Positions 1 through 7,118 of a stretch of DNA of 9,885 nt are shown in pieces. Source of the stretch: Granulosicoccaceae bacterium (lineage in GTDB: Bacteria > Pseudomonadota > Gammaproteobacteria > Granulosicoccales > Granulosicoccaceae); assembly GCA_023301405.1 (NCBI GenBank), contig JALZUX010000080.1:1-9885 (forward strand). Reading direction: 5' to 3'. The notes under the pieces were generated by a model. That model was not told the origin of the DNA. It saw nothing but the letters and a program-made list of their open reading frames with translations, and did no database searches. The first letter of the stretch is position 1. Every line of letters begins with the position of its first letter. Both the position numbers and the translations under genes were made by a program.

Positions 1-648
1 ATCATCGGCAATCGCATGCGCCAGATCACCACGATAAAAGTCATCAAGACCGGCGCTGGCTAACGCTTCAAGTGTGGCGGCAATACGGGTCTGCTTGTGC
101 AAGTCACCCAGCTGAACCGGCTTACCATTGTTCAGGTAGGTGTCGGCAAAACCGGGCTGGTCAATGAGTTCAGCCAATTTGCCGCTGGCATTATTCGCCA
201 GTGTAGCTGCCACCGGCACACCCTCTTTTGCATGGTGAATCGCATCTTCAAATAGTCGCGACAATGGCATTTTCCCGCCGGCCTGCTGCGCCTGCTGATA
301 CGCCAACTGCCACCCGGCTACTGCCCCCGCTACGGTTAACGCCGCATCCGGCCCACGCCCCGGAATGGCATCGAGACCTTTCTCACGATAATAATCGACA
401 CTCGCCGCGGCCGCCGCGCCGCCGCAGGCATCAATGCCAACAGGCGCTTTTCCGGGTGAGTGCAGCAACCAGAAATTATCACCCCCCAAAGAATTCATGT
501 GTGGGTAGACCACCGCAATAGTGCTGGCAGCCGCTATCATCGCCTCGATGGCATTGCCACCCTCTTTTAGTACTCGGGCTCCCGCCTCTGCTGCCAAATG
601 GTGGGGGGCAACGACCATTCCGTTATAAGATCTTCTTGTATGCAGCAT
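1..648 (-). CDS. Gamma-glutamyltransferase family protein, N-terminal 216 codons (runs off left edge)
   Basis: The visible part is the N-terminal large-subunit region of the gamma-glutamyltransferase (Ntn-hydrolase) family, which transfers or hydrolyses gamma-glutamyl groups of glutathione-like compounds. Family signatures read in order: GMVVAPHHLAAEAG at residues 10-23, KEGGNAIEAMIAAAS at 28-42, VVYPHMNSLGGDNFWLL at 46-62, and FYRGDLAHAIADD at 204-216, the usual spacing for this family. The autocatalytic cleavage site and nucleophilic Thr lie in the C-terminal small subunit, outside the window, so activity cannot be judged. The ATG at 648 has AGAGG four bases upstream. The N-terminus (MLHTRRSYNG) has no signal peptide, unlike the periplasmic E. 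coli Ggt, so a cytoplasmic, YwrD-like or acylase-like member is possible. A DMT transporter gene lies 45 bases upstream on the same strand, probably in one transcript. Family assignment is sure; the substrate is not. Confidence 0.9.
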   Translation of the reverse strand, partial: MLHTRRSYNGMVVAPHHLAAEAGARVLKEGGNAIEAMIAAASTIAVVYPHMNSLGGDNFWLLHSPGKAPVGIDACGGAAAAASVDYYREKGLDAIPGRGPDAALTVAGAVAGWQLAYQQAQQAGGKMPLSRLFEDAIHHAKEGVPVAATLANNASGKLAELIDQPGFADTYLNNGKPVQLGDLHKQTRIAATLEALASAGLDDFYRGDLAHAIADD

Positions 649-693
649 ATTGCCTCTAAAATATAATACGATTGGCGCTATTATGACGCGCTT

Positions 694-1152
694 TTAACGC
701 CCCGCAAGCGCCACGACGCCCGCTAAAATTAACCCAGAACCCAGCCATTCCCGAATTCCCATGGATTCTCGAAAAAACCACCAGGCGCCCAACGTGGCAA
801 GCACCACGGCGCCTCCGACAATCACCGGCGTGGCAACACTGACCGGAAAAGCCTCGGTATAGGCTGAGCCGCCAAAAATATAAAAATAGCAGATTTCCGC
901 CGCCCCGATGCACAACCCGGCACCAACAGCCCACCAGTAAGCGGGCGCTGGCAATACAAAGGATTCAACCCCCCACACTCGCAAAGTAGCCAAAAACACC
1001 AGAGAAACAGACAACGCTGCTACCTGCAGAACAATAGTGGCGGTAATAGTTGTGACGGCTGCCAACTCTGCATGCACCGATGATTGCTTAATAAGTAGGT
1101 TATAGCCCGCATAGAACACCGTTGCCGCGAGAAGCAAAGCGATACTTATCAT
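694..1152 (-). CDS. Half-size EamA/DMT-superfamily transporter, 152 aa
   Basis: A small, very hydrophobic inner-membrane protein with about five predicted transmembrane segments (roughly residues 2-20, 31-55, 70-93, 99-124 and 134-150). The end, FFRESMGIREWLGSGLILAG, matches the closing EamA pattern (a Glu before the last helix, then G-x-x-L-I-x-x-G). Typical EamA proteins have ten helices from two such repeats; this has one, so it probably works as a dimer, like the short DMT families. Members export small metabolites such as amino acids; the substrate here is unknown. I chose the ATG at 1152 (GGGG eight bases upstream) because the hydrophobic segment begins immediately; an in-frame TTG at 1203 would add 17 mostly polar residues. 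It precedes the gamma-glutamyltransferase-family gene by 45 bases, so a joint role in gamma-glutamyl or amino-acid metabolite handling is an inference only. Confidence 0.82.
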   Translation of the reverse strand: MISIALLLAATVFYAGYNLLIKQSSVHAELAAVTTITATIVLQVAALSVSLVFLATLRVWGVESFVLPAPAYWWAVGAGLCIGAAEICYFYIFGGSAYTEAFPVSVATPVIVGGAVVLATLGAWWFFRESMGIREWLGSGLILAGVVALAGR

Positions 1153-1242
1153 CAAAAAGACCCCGTGATTACGCCCCTCTATCTTACTCGTGAACCGGCA
1201 CAAACAGGGTGTACTTTCGGCAACGGTCGGGAATACTCAGTA

Positions 1243-1255
1243 ATCAGACTCTGAT
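1243..1255. repeat. Short inverted repeat, possible operator
   Basis: ATCAGA and TCTGAT form a perfect dyad around a single C. It lies 91 bases upstream of the EamA-type gene, in the divergent intergenic region, where an operator would be expected. Six-base arms arise by chance at about this frequency in 10 kb, so location is the only support. Confidence 0.25.
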
Positions 1256-1478
1256 CACGCCTTAGTGGCTATCCGAGAACAAGGGGTCGTAGCGAGGGTG
1301 TGAAATTTTAAACCGGATATATCCATCAATAGAGACAAATAGTTGTTCTTCTTTAGCGAAATTGATTGTAATAACTGACCAAAAAACCGCATCCGCAGCA
1401 GATCTTTGTTGCCGGCCAGCACCGAAGTCTATAGTCATGGCAGAATTTCAGAAAAACACCAGACAGACAGAATCAGTG

Positions 1479-1495
1479 CTGTACCACAAGTACAG
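1479..1495. repeat. Short inverted repeat upstream of the MFS–PlsC gene
   Basis: CTGTAC and GTACAG form a perfect dyad around CACAA, 89 bases upstream of the GTG start. It superficially recalls a LexA box (CTGT-N8-ACAG) but the inner spacing is nine bases, so that reading is not supported. It could be an operator for another regulator or chance. Confidence 0.25.
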
Positions 1496-1574
1496 ATTTA
1501 CACTACTTTTACCATCAAGATTGCCAGAACCCCCGAGGTGCCGTTAAATACACAGCATCCAAGAACAGAACGGC

Positions 1575-1578
1575 GGAG
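1575..1578 (+). promoter_or_regulatory. Ribosome-binding site fixing a GTG start
   Basis: GGAG stands six bases before the GTG at 1585. This supports GTG as the true start of the MFS–PlsC gene, where the family N-terminus (cytoplasmic basic residues followed by YFLTQFLGAFNDN) begins as expected. Confidence 0.7.
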
Positions 1579-1584
1579 CCCATC

Positions 1585-3432
1585 GTGAGTTTAATAAAGC
1601 AACGCAGATTCGCCCCCTATTTTTTAACCCAGTTTCTGGGGGCGTTTAACGACAACGTATTTAAAAATGCGCTGGTGATTTTGCTGACATTTAAAATTGT
1701 CTCCGATCACAGCAGCATTCTAGTCAATCTGGCTGCGGTGATTTTTATATTACCGTTTTTTCTGTTCTCACCATTGTCAGGCCAACTGGCAGACAAGTAT
1801 GAAAAAAGCAGCCTGATAAGAAAAATCAAATGGGTTGAAATAGTCATTATGACACTAGGTGTCATTAGTTTATGGCTCAACTCCATACCTGCGTTACTTG
1901 GCGTGCTATTTCTAATGGGCACACAATCAGCATTTTTCGGCCCGATCAAATACAGTATTCTACCCCAGCACCTATCACGTGAAGAACTGATGAGTGGCAA
2001 TGCTCTGGTGGAAGCCGGTACATTCATGGCAATTTTGCTGGGCACCATACTGGGCGGCATACTGGCGAGTTTTGAACACTACCTGGTACCTGTTTCTATC
2101 GCGATCCTTTCTTTTTCGATACTCGGCCTGATCATTAGTCACTTTATCCCGTCTGCACAGGCAGAAGAACCCAGCCTGGTTATTGACCGAAACCCGCTGC
2201 GAGCCGGTAAAAATATTTTTAAGGCACTGGCCAGCAATCAAGCCAACTTTTATACCGTGTTCGGTATTTCATGGTTCTGGTTTTTTGGGGCAACCTTCCT
2301 GACACAGATTCCCAATTTTTCACGAGAATATTTAAATGGTGATCCCTATGTAGCAACACTATTAATGGCGATGTTTTCCATTGGTATTGGCCTAGGATCT
2401 TTTATATCTTCAAAATTATCAAAGGGCCGCGTTGAAATAGGGCTGGTGCCAATAGGGGCATTCGGCCTAACAGTCTGCGGTGCCTACCTAGGCTTGATAG
2501 ATATTCCGTTCAGCGCTGACACCACTGGCATTCTGGATATGTTCAAGCAACTGCCATACATTAAATCACTGTTGGCCCTGTTACTATTAGCAGTGTCTGG
2601 CGGACTGTTTATCGTACCGTTGTATGCTTTTGTACAAACCAATACTCCACCTGAATATTTATCCAGAAATATTGCCGCCAACAATATGCTAAACGCCTTA
2701 TTCATGGTTATTGCGGGCATCTTTGCAATCGCCTGTTTTGCAATGGGCAACAGCATTCAAAATTTATTTGCGATCGTCGCCTTACTAAACGCTGTAGTAG
2801 GTTTGTTTATATTTAGGCGTGTGCCAGAATTTACTCTACAGATGGTTGCATGGATACTAATGCATACGCTGTACCGTATAGGCAAGCACGACCTGAACAA
2901 CATTCCGAAAGAAGGCGCTGCTATTTTGGCCTGCAACCATGTCAGCTTTGTTGACCCGGTTGTTATTGGTGCGATTTCCCCGCGACCAATGCGCTTTGTG
3001 ATGTACTATAAAATATATAACACACCAGTCGCCCATCACTTTTTCAAAAGTGCCGGAGCAATTCCCATCGCCACACAAAAAGAAGACCCTGAACTACTAC
3101 AAAAAGCTTACGACAGCATTGCAGAGACCCTGGATCGCGGTGAACTTGTATGTATTTTTCCCGAAGGAGGGCTAACACCTGACGGCACTATCCAGGAACT
3201 ACGACCGGGTATCGAACGCATATTGGAACGCACACCCGTACCAGTGATACCGATGGCGTTAAGCGGCCTGTGGGGCACCTGGTTTTCAAGAGTGAAAGGT
3301 CGTGCAATGAAAGGTTGGCCGCGCAATTGGATGAAAAAAATCGACGTATATGCAGGCAAGCCGATTCCGCCTGTTGATGCAAAGCTACCGGTGTTATTGC
3401 AGCAAATCAGCGCTTTGCGCAAGGAAGCATAG
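1585..3432 (+). CDS. LplT-like MFS transporter fused to PlsC-type acyltransferase, 615 aa
   Basis: A two-domain inner-membrane protein. Residues 1 to about 412 form an MFS transporter resembling the lysophospholipid transporter LplT: the early FLGAFNDNVFKNA motif (18-30) and an MFS motif A (GQLADKYEKSSLIRK, 66-80). From about 430 to 615 is a glycerolipid acyltransferase with the catalytic NHVSFVD (H-x4-D, 451-457), GAIPIAT (491-497), FPEGG (525-529; usually FPEGT) and VPVIPMAL (552-559). By analogy with E. coli LplT plus Aas, it would bring lysophospholipid to the cytoplasmic face and re-acylate it. The AMP-binding acyl-ACP synthetase domain of Aas is absent, and the gene ends cleanly at a terminator, so the acyl donor must be made elsewhere. 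It is monocistronic and convergent with the galactose operon. Related MFS–PlsC fusions are known in proteobacteria. Domains are certain; the exact lipid substrate is inferred. Confidence 0.92.
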   Translation: MSLIKQRRFAPYFLTQFLGAFNDNVFKNALVILLTFKIVSDHSSILVNLAAVIFILPFFLFSPLSGQLADKYEKSSLIRKIKWVEIVIMTLGVISLWLNSIPALLGVLFLMGTQSAFFGPIKYSILPQHLSREELMSGNALVEAGTFMAILLGTILGGILASFEHYLVPVSIAILSFSILGLIISHFIPSAQAEEPSLVIDRNPLRAGKNIFKALASNQANFYTVFGISWFWFFGATFLTQIPNFSREYLNGDPYVATLLMAMFSIGIGLGSFISSKLSKGRVEIGLVPIGAFGLTVCGAYLGLIDIPFSADTTGILDMFKQLPYIKSLLALLLLAVSGGLFIVPLYAFVQTNTPPEYLSRNIAANNMLNALFMVIAGIFAIACFAMGNSIQNLFAIVALLNAVVGLFIFRRVPEFTLQMVAWILMHTLYRIGKHDLNNIPKEGAAILACNHVSFVDPVVIGAISPRPMRFVMYYKIYNTPVAHHFFKSAGAIPIATQKEDPELLQKAYDSIAETLDRGELVCIFPEGGLTPDGTIQELRPGIERILERTPVPVIPMALSGLWGTWFSRVKGRAMKGWPRNWMKKIDVYAGKPIPPVDAKLPVLLQQISALRKEA

Positions 3433-3489
3433 GACCTCGTTAAATTATTTGCTTAGATGGCGAAATAACAAACCAGGCGCCTGTTGGAT

Positions 3490-3511
3490 GCCCCCCGCCG
3501 GGGGCTTTTAT
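3490..3511 (+). terminator. Intrinsic terminator after the MFS–PlsC gene
   Basis: GCCCCC and GGGGGC form a six-bp all-GC stem around CGCC, immediately followed by TTTTAT, 57 bases after the stop codon. The U-tract lies only on the plus-strand side, so it serves the MFS–PlsC transcript and not the converging operon. Confidence 0.85.
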
Positions 3512-3526
3512 ATTAAATGTCTGGTT

Positions 3527-3628
3527 AAGGTGTTGCCTTCAGCGGAACCCTGTGGGGCTGCTGTGTTAGAAGCCCCCGGCAAGGACACCATCCAATACAC
3601 CATCTACCCACTGAAAGGACACATCTAA
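3527..3628 (+). pseudogene. Possible remnant of a coding 3' end
   Basis: Between the terminator and the convergent permease gene, one plus-strand frame ending in TAA at 3628 reads as plausible protein (…EAPGKDTIQYTIYPLKGHI). It has no ribosome-binding site or start of its own, and upstream it runs into the terminator hairpin. It might be the decayed C-terminal end of a lost gene. I recognise no family, and a chance frame is at least as likely. Confidence 0.15.
3555..3577. repeat. Stem-loop in the convergent intergenic region
   Basis: GGGGCT and AGCCCC pair around an eleven-base loop. It is 56 bases beyond the permease 2 stop and is the best hairpin available for ending or protecting the leftward transcript. 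Neither strand has a T-run after it, so it is not a canonical intrinsic terminator. Confidence 0.35.
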
Positions 3629-3633
3629 AAGCC

Positions 3634-4485
3634 CTACCCCTTGGTCGCCCCAAGTGTAAGACCAGCAATAAAGTGCTTCTGCATGGCGAAAAACATCAGT
3701 ACAGGTGGAAGAGACGCCAGCAACGATGCCGCAGACACCAAATGCCATTGCTGTACAAACTCACCATTCAGGGTACGAACACCCACCGTTATTGGCAGGC
3801 TTTTGTCCTCTTGAACCAGCACCGTCGCCCAAAAGAAATCATTCCAGATAAACGTGAAAATCAACACACATAAGGCAGCTATTGCAGGCTTCACCAACGG
3901 CAACACCAAATACCAGAATATCTGAAACTCACCCACCCCCTCTAACCGCGCAGATTCAATTAGCTCAAACGGCAGCGCCTTCATAAAATTGCGCATAAAC
4001 AACGTGCAGAAGCCGGTTTGAAAGGCGGTATGAAACATCACCAGACCGGGCACTGTGTTGATGATCTCGAGCCGGTTAGACACATCGACCACCGGCAGCA
4101 TTAAGATTTGAAACGGAACAAAGTTACCGGCAATAAACAAAAAGAATAACGGTAACGCCCACTTAAACTTATAGATCGCTAATGCATAACCCGTGAGACA
4201 CGCAAGCCCGACCGACATCACCATGGTTGGAAAGGCGATCAACAAGGTGTTCAGCAGGTATCGCATCGCGTCTGTTTTAGCGAATACTTCACCATAATTT
4301 TGCAGCATCTGAAATGAGCTGGGAATACCAAATACATTGCCTATCGCAATATCTGACGCCGGGCGGATGGAAGTCATGAAAATCGCCAGTAACGGCAACA
4401 GCCACAGAAACAGCGCTATAGGTAATGACAGCTTATAGGCGCGCTGCAACTTAACAGAGGATTTTTCAATTGGTTTGGGAAACAT
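3634..4485 (-). CDS. CUT1-family sugar ABC transporter permease (MalG-like), 283 aa
   Basis: Inner-membrane permease of a carbohydrate ABC importer, half of the translocation pore. About six transmembrane helices are visible, the first at residues 19-39. The EAA loop that docks the ATPase is at 177-200 (ESARLEGVGEFQIFWYLVLP, then LVKP), and the C-terminus KHFIAGLTLGATKG is the hallmark of MalG-type permeases. The length is normal. Its ATG directly follows the TAA of permease 1 with no gap, and GGAG within the end of that gene serves as ribosome-binding site, so the two are translationally coupled. It is the last gene of the galactose operon; no ATPase gene follows, because the convergent MFS–PlsC gene ends 201 bases away. 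The sugar is inferred from galK and galT, not from the permease itself. Confidence 0.93.
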   Translation of the reverse strand: MFPKPIEKSSVKLQRAYKLSLPIALFLWLLPLLAIFMTSIRPASDIAIGNVFGIPSSFQMLQNYGEVFAKTDAMRYLLNTLLIAFPTMVMSVGLACLTGYALAIYKFKWALPLFFLFIAGNFVPFQILMLPVVDVSNRLEIINTVPGLVMFHTAFQTGFCTLFMRNFMKALPFELIESARLEGVGEFQIFWYLVLPLVKPAIAALCVLIFTFIWNDFFWATVLVQEDKSLPITVGVRTLNGEFVQQWHLVSAASLLASLPPVLMFFAMQKHFIAGLTLGATKG

Positions 4486-5676
4486 TTATCTGGACTCCAC
4501 TTCGTCTTGATACATGCGCCACAAAAAGTAACTGATGTAGATCAACATAATGAAGAACAACACGGTCGCAATGGCTGAACCATAACCATAACGCCCTACC
4601 CCTTCACCGACAGCCTGATCATACATGTAGTAAGCCAACACGTTGGTCGAGCCGTAGGGGCCGCCCTGAGTCATAGTGGCGATCATGTCAAACGAGCGTA
4701 GCGCACCGATCACAGTAACTACAATGGCAATAAAGGTAGCGGGCTTAAGCTGCGGAATCACAATATGCCACAACATGCGCCAGCCTTTGGCGCCATCAAG
4801 ACGACCAGCCTCGATCAGATCTGAAGATACATTGTTGAGTCCGGTTAAATAAAGAATCATGCAATAGGCGATCTGCGGCCATAAGCCGGCGGCAATAATG
4901 CCGTAGTTTGCGTAGTCTTCATCGCCTAGGATCGACGGCGGATCAACTGTGCACACTCTTGTCAGGTTACCGACAATATTGGTTTTTGTATCGCAGTAAA
5001 ACCAGCTCCAGATCTCACTAAGCAAACCAAACTCGGGGTTATACGCCCAGGTAAATATTAAACCGACAACCACTTGGGAGATTACGAACGGAAAGAAGAA
5101 AAGCGATTTATAAACACGAATTCCAGCTACCGTTTGATTTAGAAACAACGCTATAAACAACCCGATCGGCACGGCCAACATAAATAGCAGCAGCCACAAC
5201 AGGTTATTTTTTAAAGACGTATAAAAATTAGGATCATCAAGCAGTAACCGGTAGTTGTGCAAGCCAACCCACTCTCCAGTCCAGATACCATTGATATCGT
5301 ACAGGCCATTCCATCGTGTGAATGAATATGAAATTGATTGGAAGATCGGCATGATCACGTAGATCATGAAAAATATCAGCCCGATCGACAAAAACAGCCA
5401 CGGTGCAATCGCTAACTTATTACGCTTGTAATAAGAAGACCCGGTGATCATAAAAAGGGTTGACACTATGGCCCCTACCAGCAGCGCCATGCGCGCAAGG
5501 AAGGTGGGGACTCTGGCTTCGATTTGACGCGAAAAACCAAAGAACTCCTGCACCATTGTAGTGCTTACAACAAAAAATAATAGTGATAGACAAGCCGCTA
5601 ATACGACTGCGGCAATACCAATCTGCCTTGTGGAAGTGGCGAACCGATCATTCGGGTGCACTGCAGTAATTGGCAT
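4486..5676 (-). CDS. CUT1-family sugar ABC transporter permease (MalF-like), 396 aa
   Basis: Partner permease of the importer. About eight hydrophobic segments are seen: two extra N-terminal ones (near residues 19-40 and 60-78), then the six-helix core starting near 90. The EAA loop is at 289-312 (EAGRLDGAKGWRMLWHIVIP, then QLKP). The protein is longer than the common ~300-residue CUT1 permeases because of the N-terminal helices, as in MalF. A predicted periplasmic loop of about 44 residues (214-257) carries two cysteines, C228 and C242, which could form a disulfide. The ATG at 5676 has GGAGA closely upstream. A strong stem-loop lies between it and the binding-protein gene and may lower its expression relative to that gene. 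It would form a heterodimer with permease 2 and needs an ATPase encoded outside the operon. Confidence 0.93.
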   Translation of the reverse strand: MPITAVHPNDRFATSTRQIGIAAVVLAACLSLLFFVVSTTMVQEFFGFSRQIEARVPTFLARMALLVGAIVSTLFMITGSSYYKRNKLAIAPWLFLSIGLIFFMIYVIMPIFQSISYSFTRWNGLYDINGIWTGEWVGLHNYRLLLDDPNFYTSLKNNLLWLLLFMLAVPIGLFIALFLNQTVAGIRVYKSLFFFPFVISQVVVGLIFTWAYNPEFGLLSEIWSWFYCDTKTNIVGNLTRVCTVDPPSILGDEDYANYGIIAAGLWPQIAYCMILYLTGLNNVSSDLIEAGRLDGAKGWRMLWHIVIPQLKPATFIAIVVTVIGALRSFDMIATMTQGGPYGSTNVLAYYMYDQAVGEGVGRYGYGSAIATVLFFIMLIYISYFLWRMYQDEVESR

Positions 5677-5728
5677 TCAATTCTCCGAAGCCAGCGTTAT
5701 ATCCGGCATAGGATCAGGTGGCAAAAGC

Positions 5729-5757
5729 GAAACCGGCTACGCAAGGTAGCCGGTTTC
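5729..5757 (-). terminator. Strong intercistronic stem-loop between binding-protein and permease genes
   Basis: GAAACCGGCTAC and GTAGCCGGTTTC form a perfect 12-bp stem with a five-base loop, eight bases after the binding-protein stop codon. In the operon direction it is followed by GCTTTTGCC, a short T-run, so partial termination is likely. It may also protect the upstream mRNA from 3' decay, as intercistronic stem-loops do after malE-type genes. Its longer T-run (ATTTTTATTA) is on the opposite strand, where no gene is known to be transcribed. Confidence 0.75.
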
Positions 5758-5764
5758 ATTTTTA

Positions 5765-7006
5765 TTACTTGTAAACTTCAGACTGAACTTTATCGAGATT
5801 TTCAAGTATTTCATCTAGTGCAGATGGATCAAGCATGAATTTTTGAAAGCCTTCCATACCAGCTTTAGCCATCGCAGCAGGCGCGTCTCGATCGTAGAAC
5901 TGTGCTAAACCAGCCGCAGTCGACAATGTTTCCATGCCTTCAACAATGAACTTGTCATCAGTATTGATTTCTGCTGCCGCGTTTGGCGGAAGTTGACCAA
6001 TATCTTTATTCCACTGACCCTGTACTTCCGGAGTAGCGATGAATGACAAGAACTTCTTGGCGTTTTCAACGTTTGTTGCATTAGCCGGAATAAAGAAAGC
6101 GTCAGCCGGTGCTTCTTCTGCACGTGGCAGACCCGGAGTGATTTCAGGGAACTGAAAGAAATCAATCTGCTCATCTTTCAAGCCGGCTTCCTTATAGGAA
6201 CCTACCGAGAAGTTACCCATCACATACATTGCCGCGTCACCTTTGGCGAAAGGTGCGATAGCATCCTGCCATGACATCGTGGCGTGCGTATCAACAAAAG
6301 AACAGCGATCAAGCATTTCTTCCCAGTTAGCGAAGGTTGCCCGGATACGGTCGTCGGTGTATTTAATTTTACCGGCGGTAAGATCGTTGTGTACATCGTA
6401 GCCGTTGGTTCGCAGATTCAGGTAATCAAAAACACCAGCCGCCGTCCAAAGAAATTTTGTTCCGATAGTAAATGGTGTAACGCCACCTTCTTTCATCGCA
6501 TCACAGTTACCTAGGAGATCGTCCCATGTTTTTGGTTCACTCAGACTAAGCAGGTCATAGATATCTTTGCGATAGTACACCCCCCACTGATAATAAGAGT
6601 AAGGTACGCCCCACTGCTTACCGTCACGTGTCATGGTTGGCTTGATCGCGTCAAATTTAGACGACAGGTTTTCATCAGAAGCCCACAAATCTGATATATC
6701 CATAAACAGACCGGCATCAACAAATGGCCCCATACGATTACCCGGGTACCAGGTGATTACGTCTGGTGCATCGTTTTGCAATGCGTTGCGAATAGTGCCT
6801 TTATGCGCTTCGCGATCGCCGTTATTAGCAATCACATTGATATCAGGGTTGGCTGCTTTAAAAGCTTCAACCGCAGCATCATAGGCCGCTTTCTTATCAG
6901 GGTTCAGGTCATCAAAGGTGATGACAAGATCACTGGCCATAGCACCGGCCGACAGCAAACTACTTAGCGCCGCGCCAAGTGCCAGTTTAGTGAATTTATT
7001 AGTCAT
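5765..7006 (-). CDS. Periplasmic sugar-binding protein of a CUT1 ABC transporter, 413 aa
   Basis: Extracellular solute-binding protein of family 1 (UgpB/MalE-like), which captures the sugar in the periplasm and delivers it to the two permeases downstream. The N-terminus MTNKFTKLALGAALSSLLSA followed by GAMASD is a typical Sec signal peptide, with probable cleavage after A24 (AMA|SD). There is no lipobox cysteine, so it should be soluble. The mature start (DLVITFDDLNPDKKAAYDAA) and the block DVITWYPGNRMGPFVDAGLF (82-101) fit the family, as does the length. GGAGG ten bases before the ATG is a good ribosome-binding site. A 149-base gap with hairpins separates it from galT, and another hairpin follows it, suggesting it is expressed at its own level. 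The CUT1 type suggests a di- or oligosaccharide, perhaps a galactoside; free galactose or a galactosyl polyol cannot be excluded. Confidence 0.92.
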   Translation of the reverse strand: MTNKFTKLALGAALSSLLSAGAMASDLVITFDDLNPDKKAAYDAAVEAFKAANPDINVIANNGDREAHKGTIRNALQNDAPDVITWYPGNRMGPFVDAGLFMDISDLWASDENLSSKFDAIKPTMTRDGKQWGVPYSYYQWGVYYRKDIYDLLSLSEPKTWDDLLGNCDAMKEGGVTPFTIGTKFLWTAAGVFDYLNLRTNGYDVHNDLTAGKIKYTDDRIRATFANWEEMLDRCSFVDTHATMSWQDAIAPFAKGDAAMYVMGNFSVGSYKEAGLKDEQIDFFQFPEITPGLPRAEEAPADAFFIPANATNVENAKKFLSFIATPEVQGQWNKDIGQLPPNAAAEINTDDKFIVEGMETLSTAAGLAQFYDRDAPAAMAKAGMEGFQKFMLDPSALDEILENLDKVQSEVYK

Positions 7007-7030
7007 AAAGCGTCATCCTCCACTGGATGT

Positions 7031-7058
7031 TAAAAATAAAATGGGGCGATGATGCCCC
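7031..7058 (-). terminator. Terminator-like hairpin with U-rich tail upstream of the binding-protein gene
   Basis: Read in the operon direction, GGGGC and GCCCC pair around ATCATC, followed by ATTTTATTTTTA. It has the shape of an intrinsic terminator, yet lies inside the operon, with its T-tract ending ten bases before the binding-protein ribosome-binding site. It would act as a partial terminator or attenuator after galT, or mark the end of one transcript if the transporter genes have their own promoter, which I could not identify. Confidence 0.6.
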
Positions 7059-7063
7059 CTGTT

Positions 7064-7078
7064 GACCAGTAAATGGTC
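7064..7078. repeat. Small inverted repeat in the galT–binding-protein gap
   Basis: GACCA and TGGTC pair around a five-base spacer, five bases from the terminator-like hairpin. It could be a second stem stabilising mRNA ends, or a protein-binding dyad. The stem is short and chance is possible. Confidence 0.3.
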
Positions 7079-7118
7079 GATCTAAAAAACCACAATACAC
7101 TTATGCGATTGAATTTCA

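Larger units (their letters stand above)
1153..1584. other. Intergenic region between divergent genes, no gene seen
   Basis: This separates the leftward EamA-type gene from the rightward MFS–PlsC gene and must hold both promoters. Two open frames of about 60 codons (1362-1547 and 1406-1588) have no convincing ribosome-binding site or recognisable protein character and I regard them as chance. Two short perfect inverted repeats are present: ATCAGA-C-TCTGAT at 1243-1255 and CTGTAC-CACAA-GTACAG at 1479-1495. I found no promoter pair close enough to consensus to call. Confidence 0.6.

Noticed and set aside
228..521. Plus-strand open frame of 97 codons
   Set aside because: It is antisense to the gamma-glutamyltransferase-family gene, rich in Arg, Pro and His as expected of a shadow frame, and has no family resemblance.
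656..934. Minus-strand open frame of 92 codons
   Set aside because: It overlaps the EamA-type gene in another frame; the EamA frame has clear helices and the family C-terminal motif.
1479..1495. LexA-box-like CTGT…ACAG
   Set aside because: The inner spacing is nine bases rather than eight, and the downstream gene is not an SOS-type gene.
1362..1588. Two overlapping short plus-strand frames before the MFS–PlsC gene
   Set aside because: No ribosome-binding site and no protein-like composition.
3474..3483. Palindrome CAGGCGCCTG between the MFS–PlsC stop and its terminator
   Set aside because: It is a loop-less ten-base palindrome in a GC-rich stretch with no placement suggesting an operator; chance is enough.
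5905..6174. Minus-strand frame inside the binding-protein gene
   Set aside because: It is a same-strand shadow in another frame of a gene with an unmistakable family sequence.
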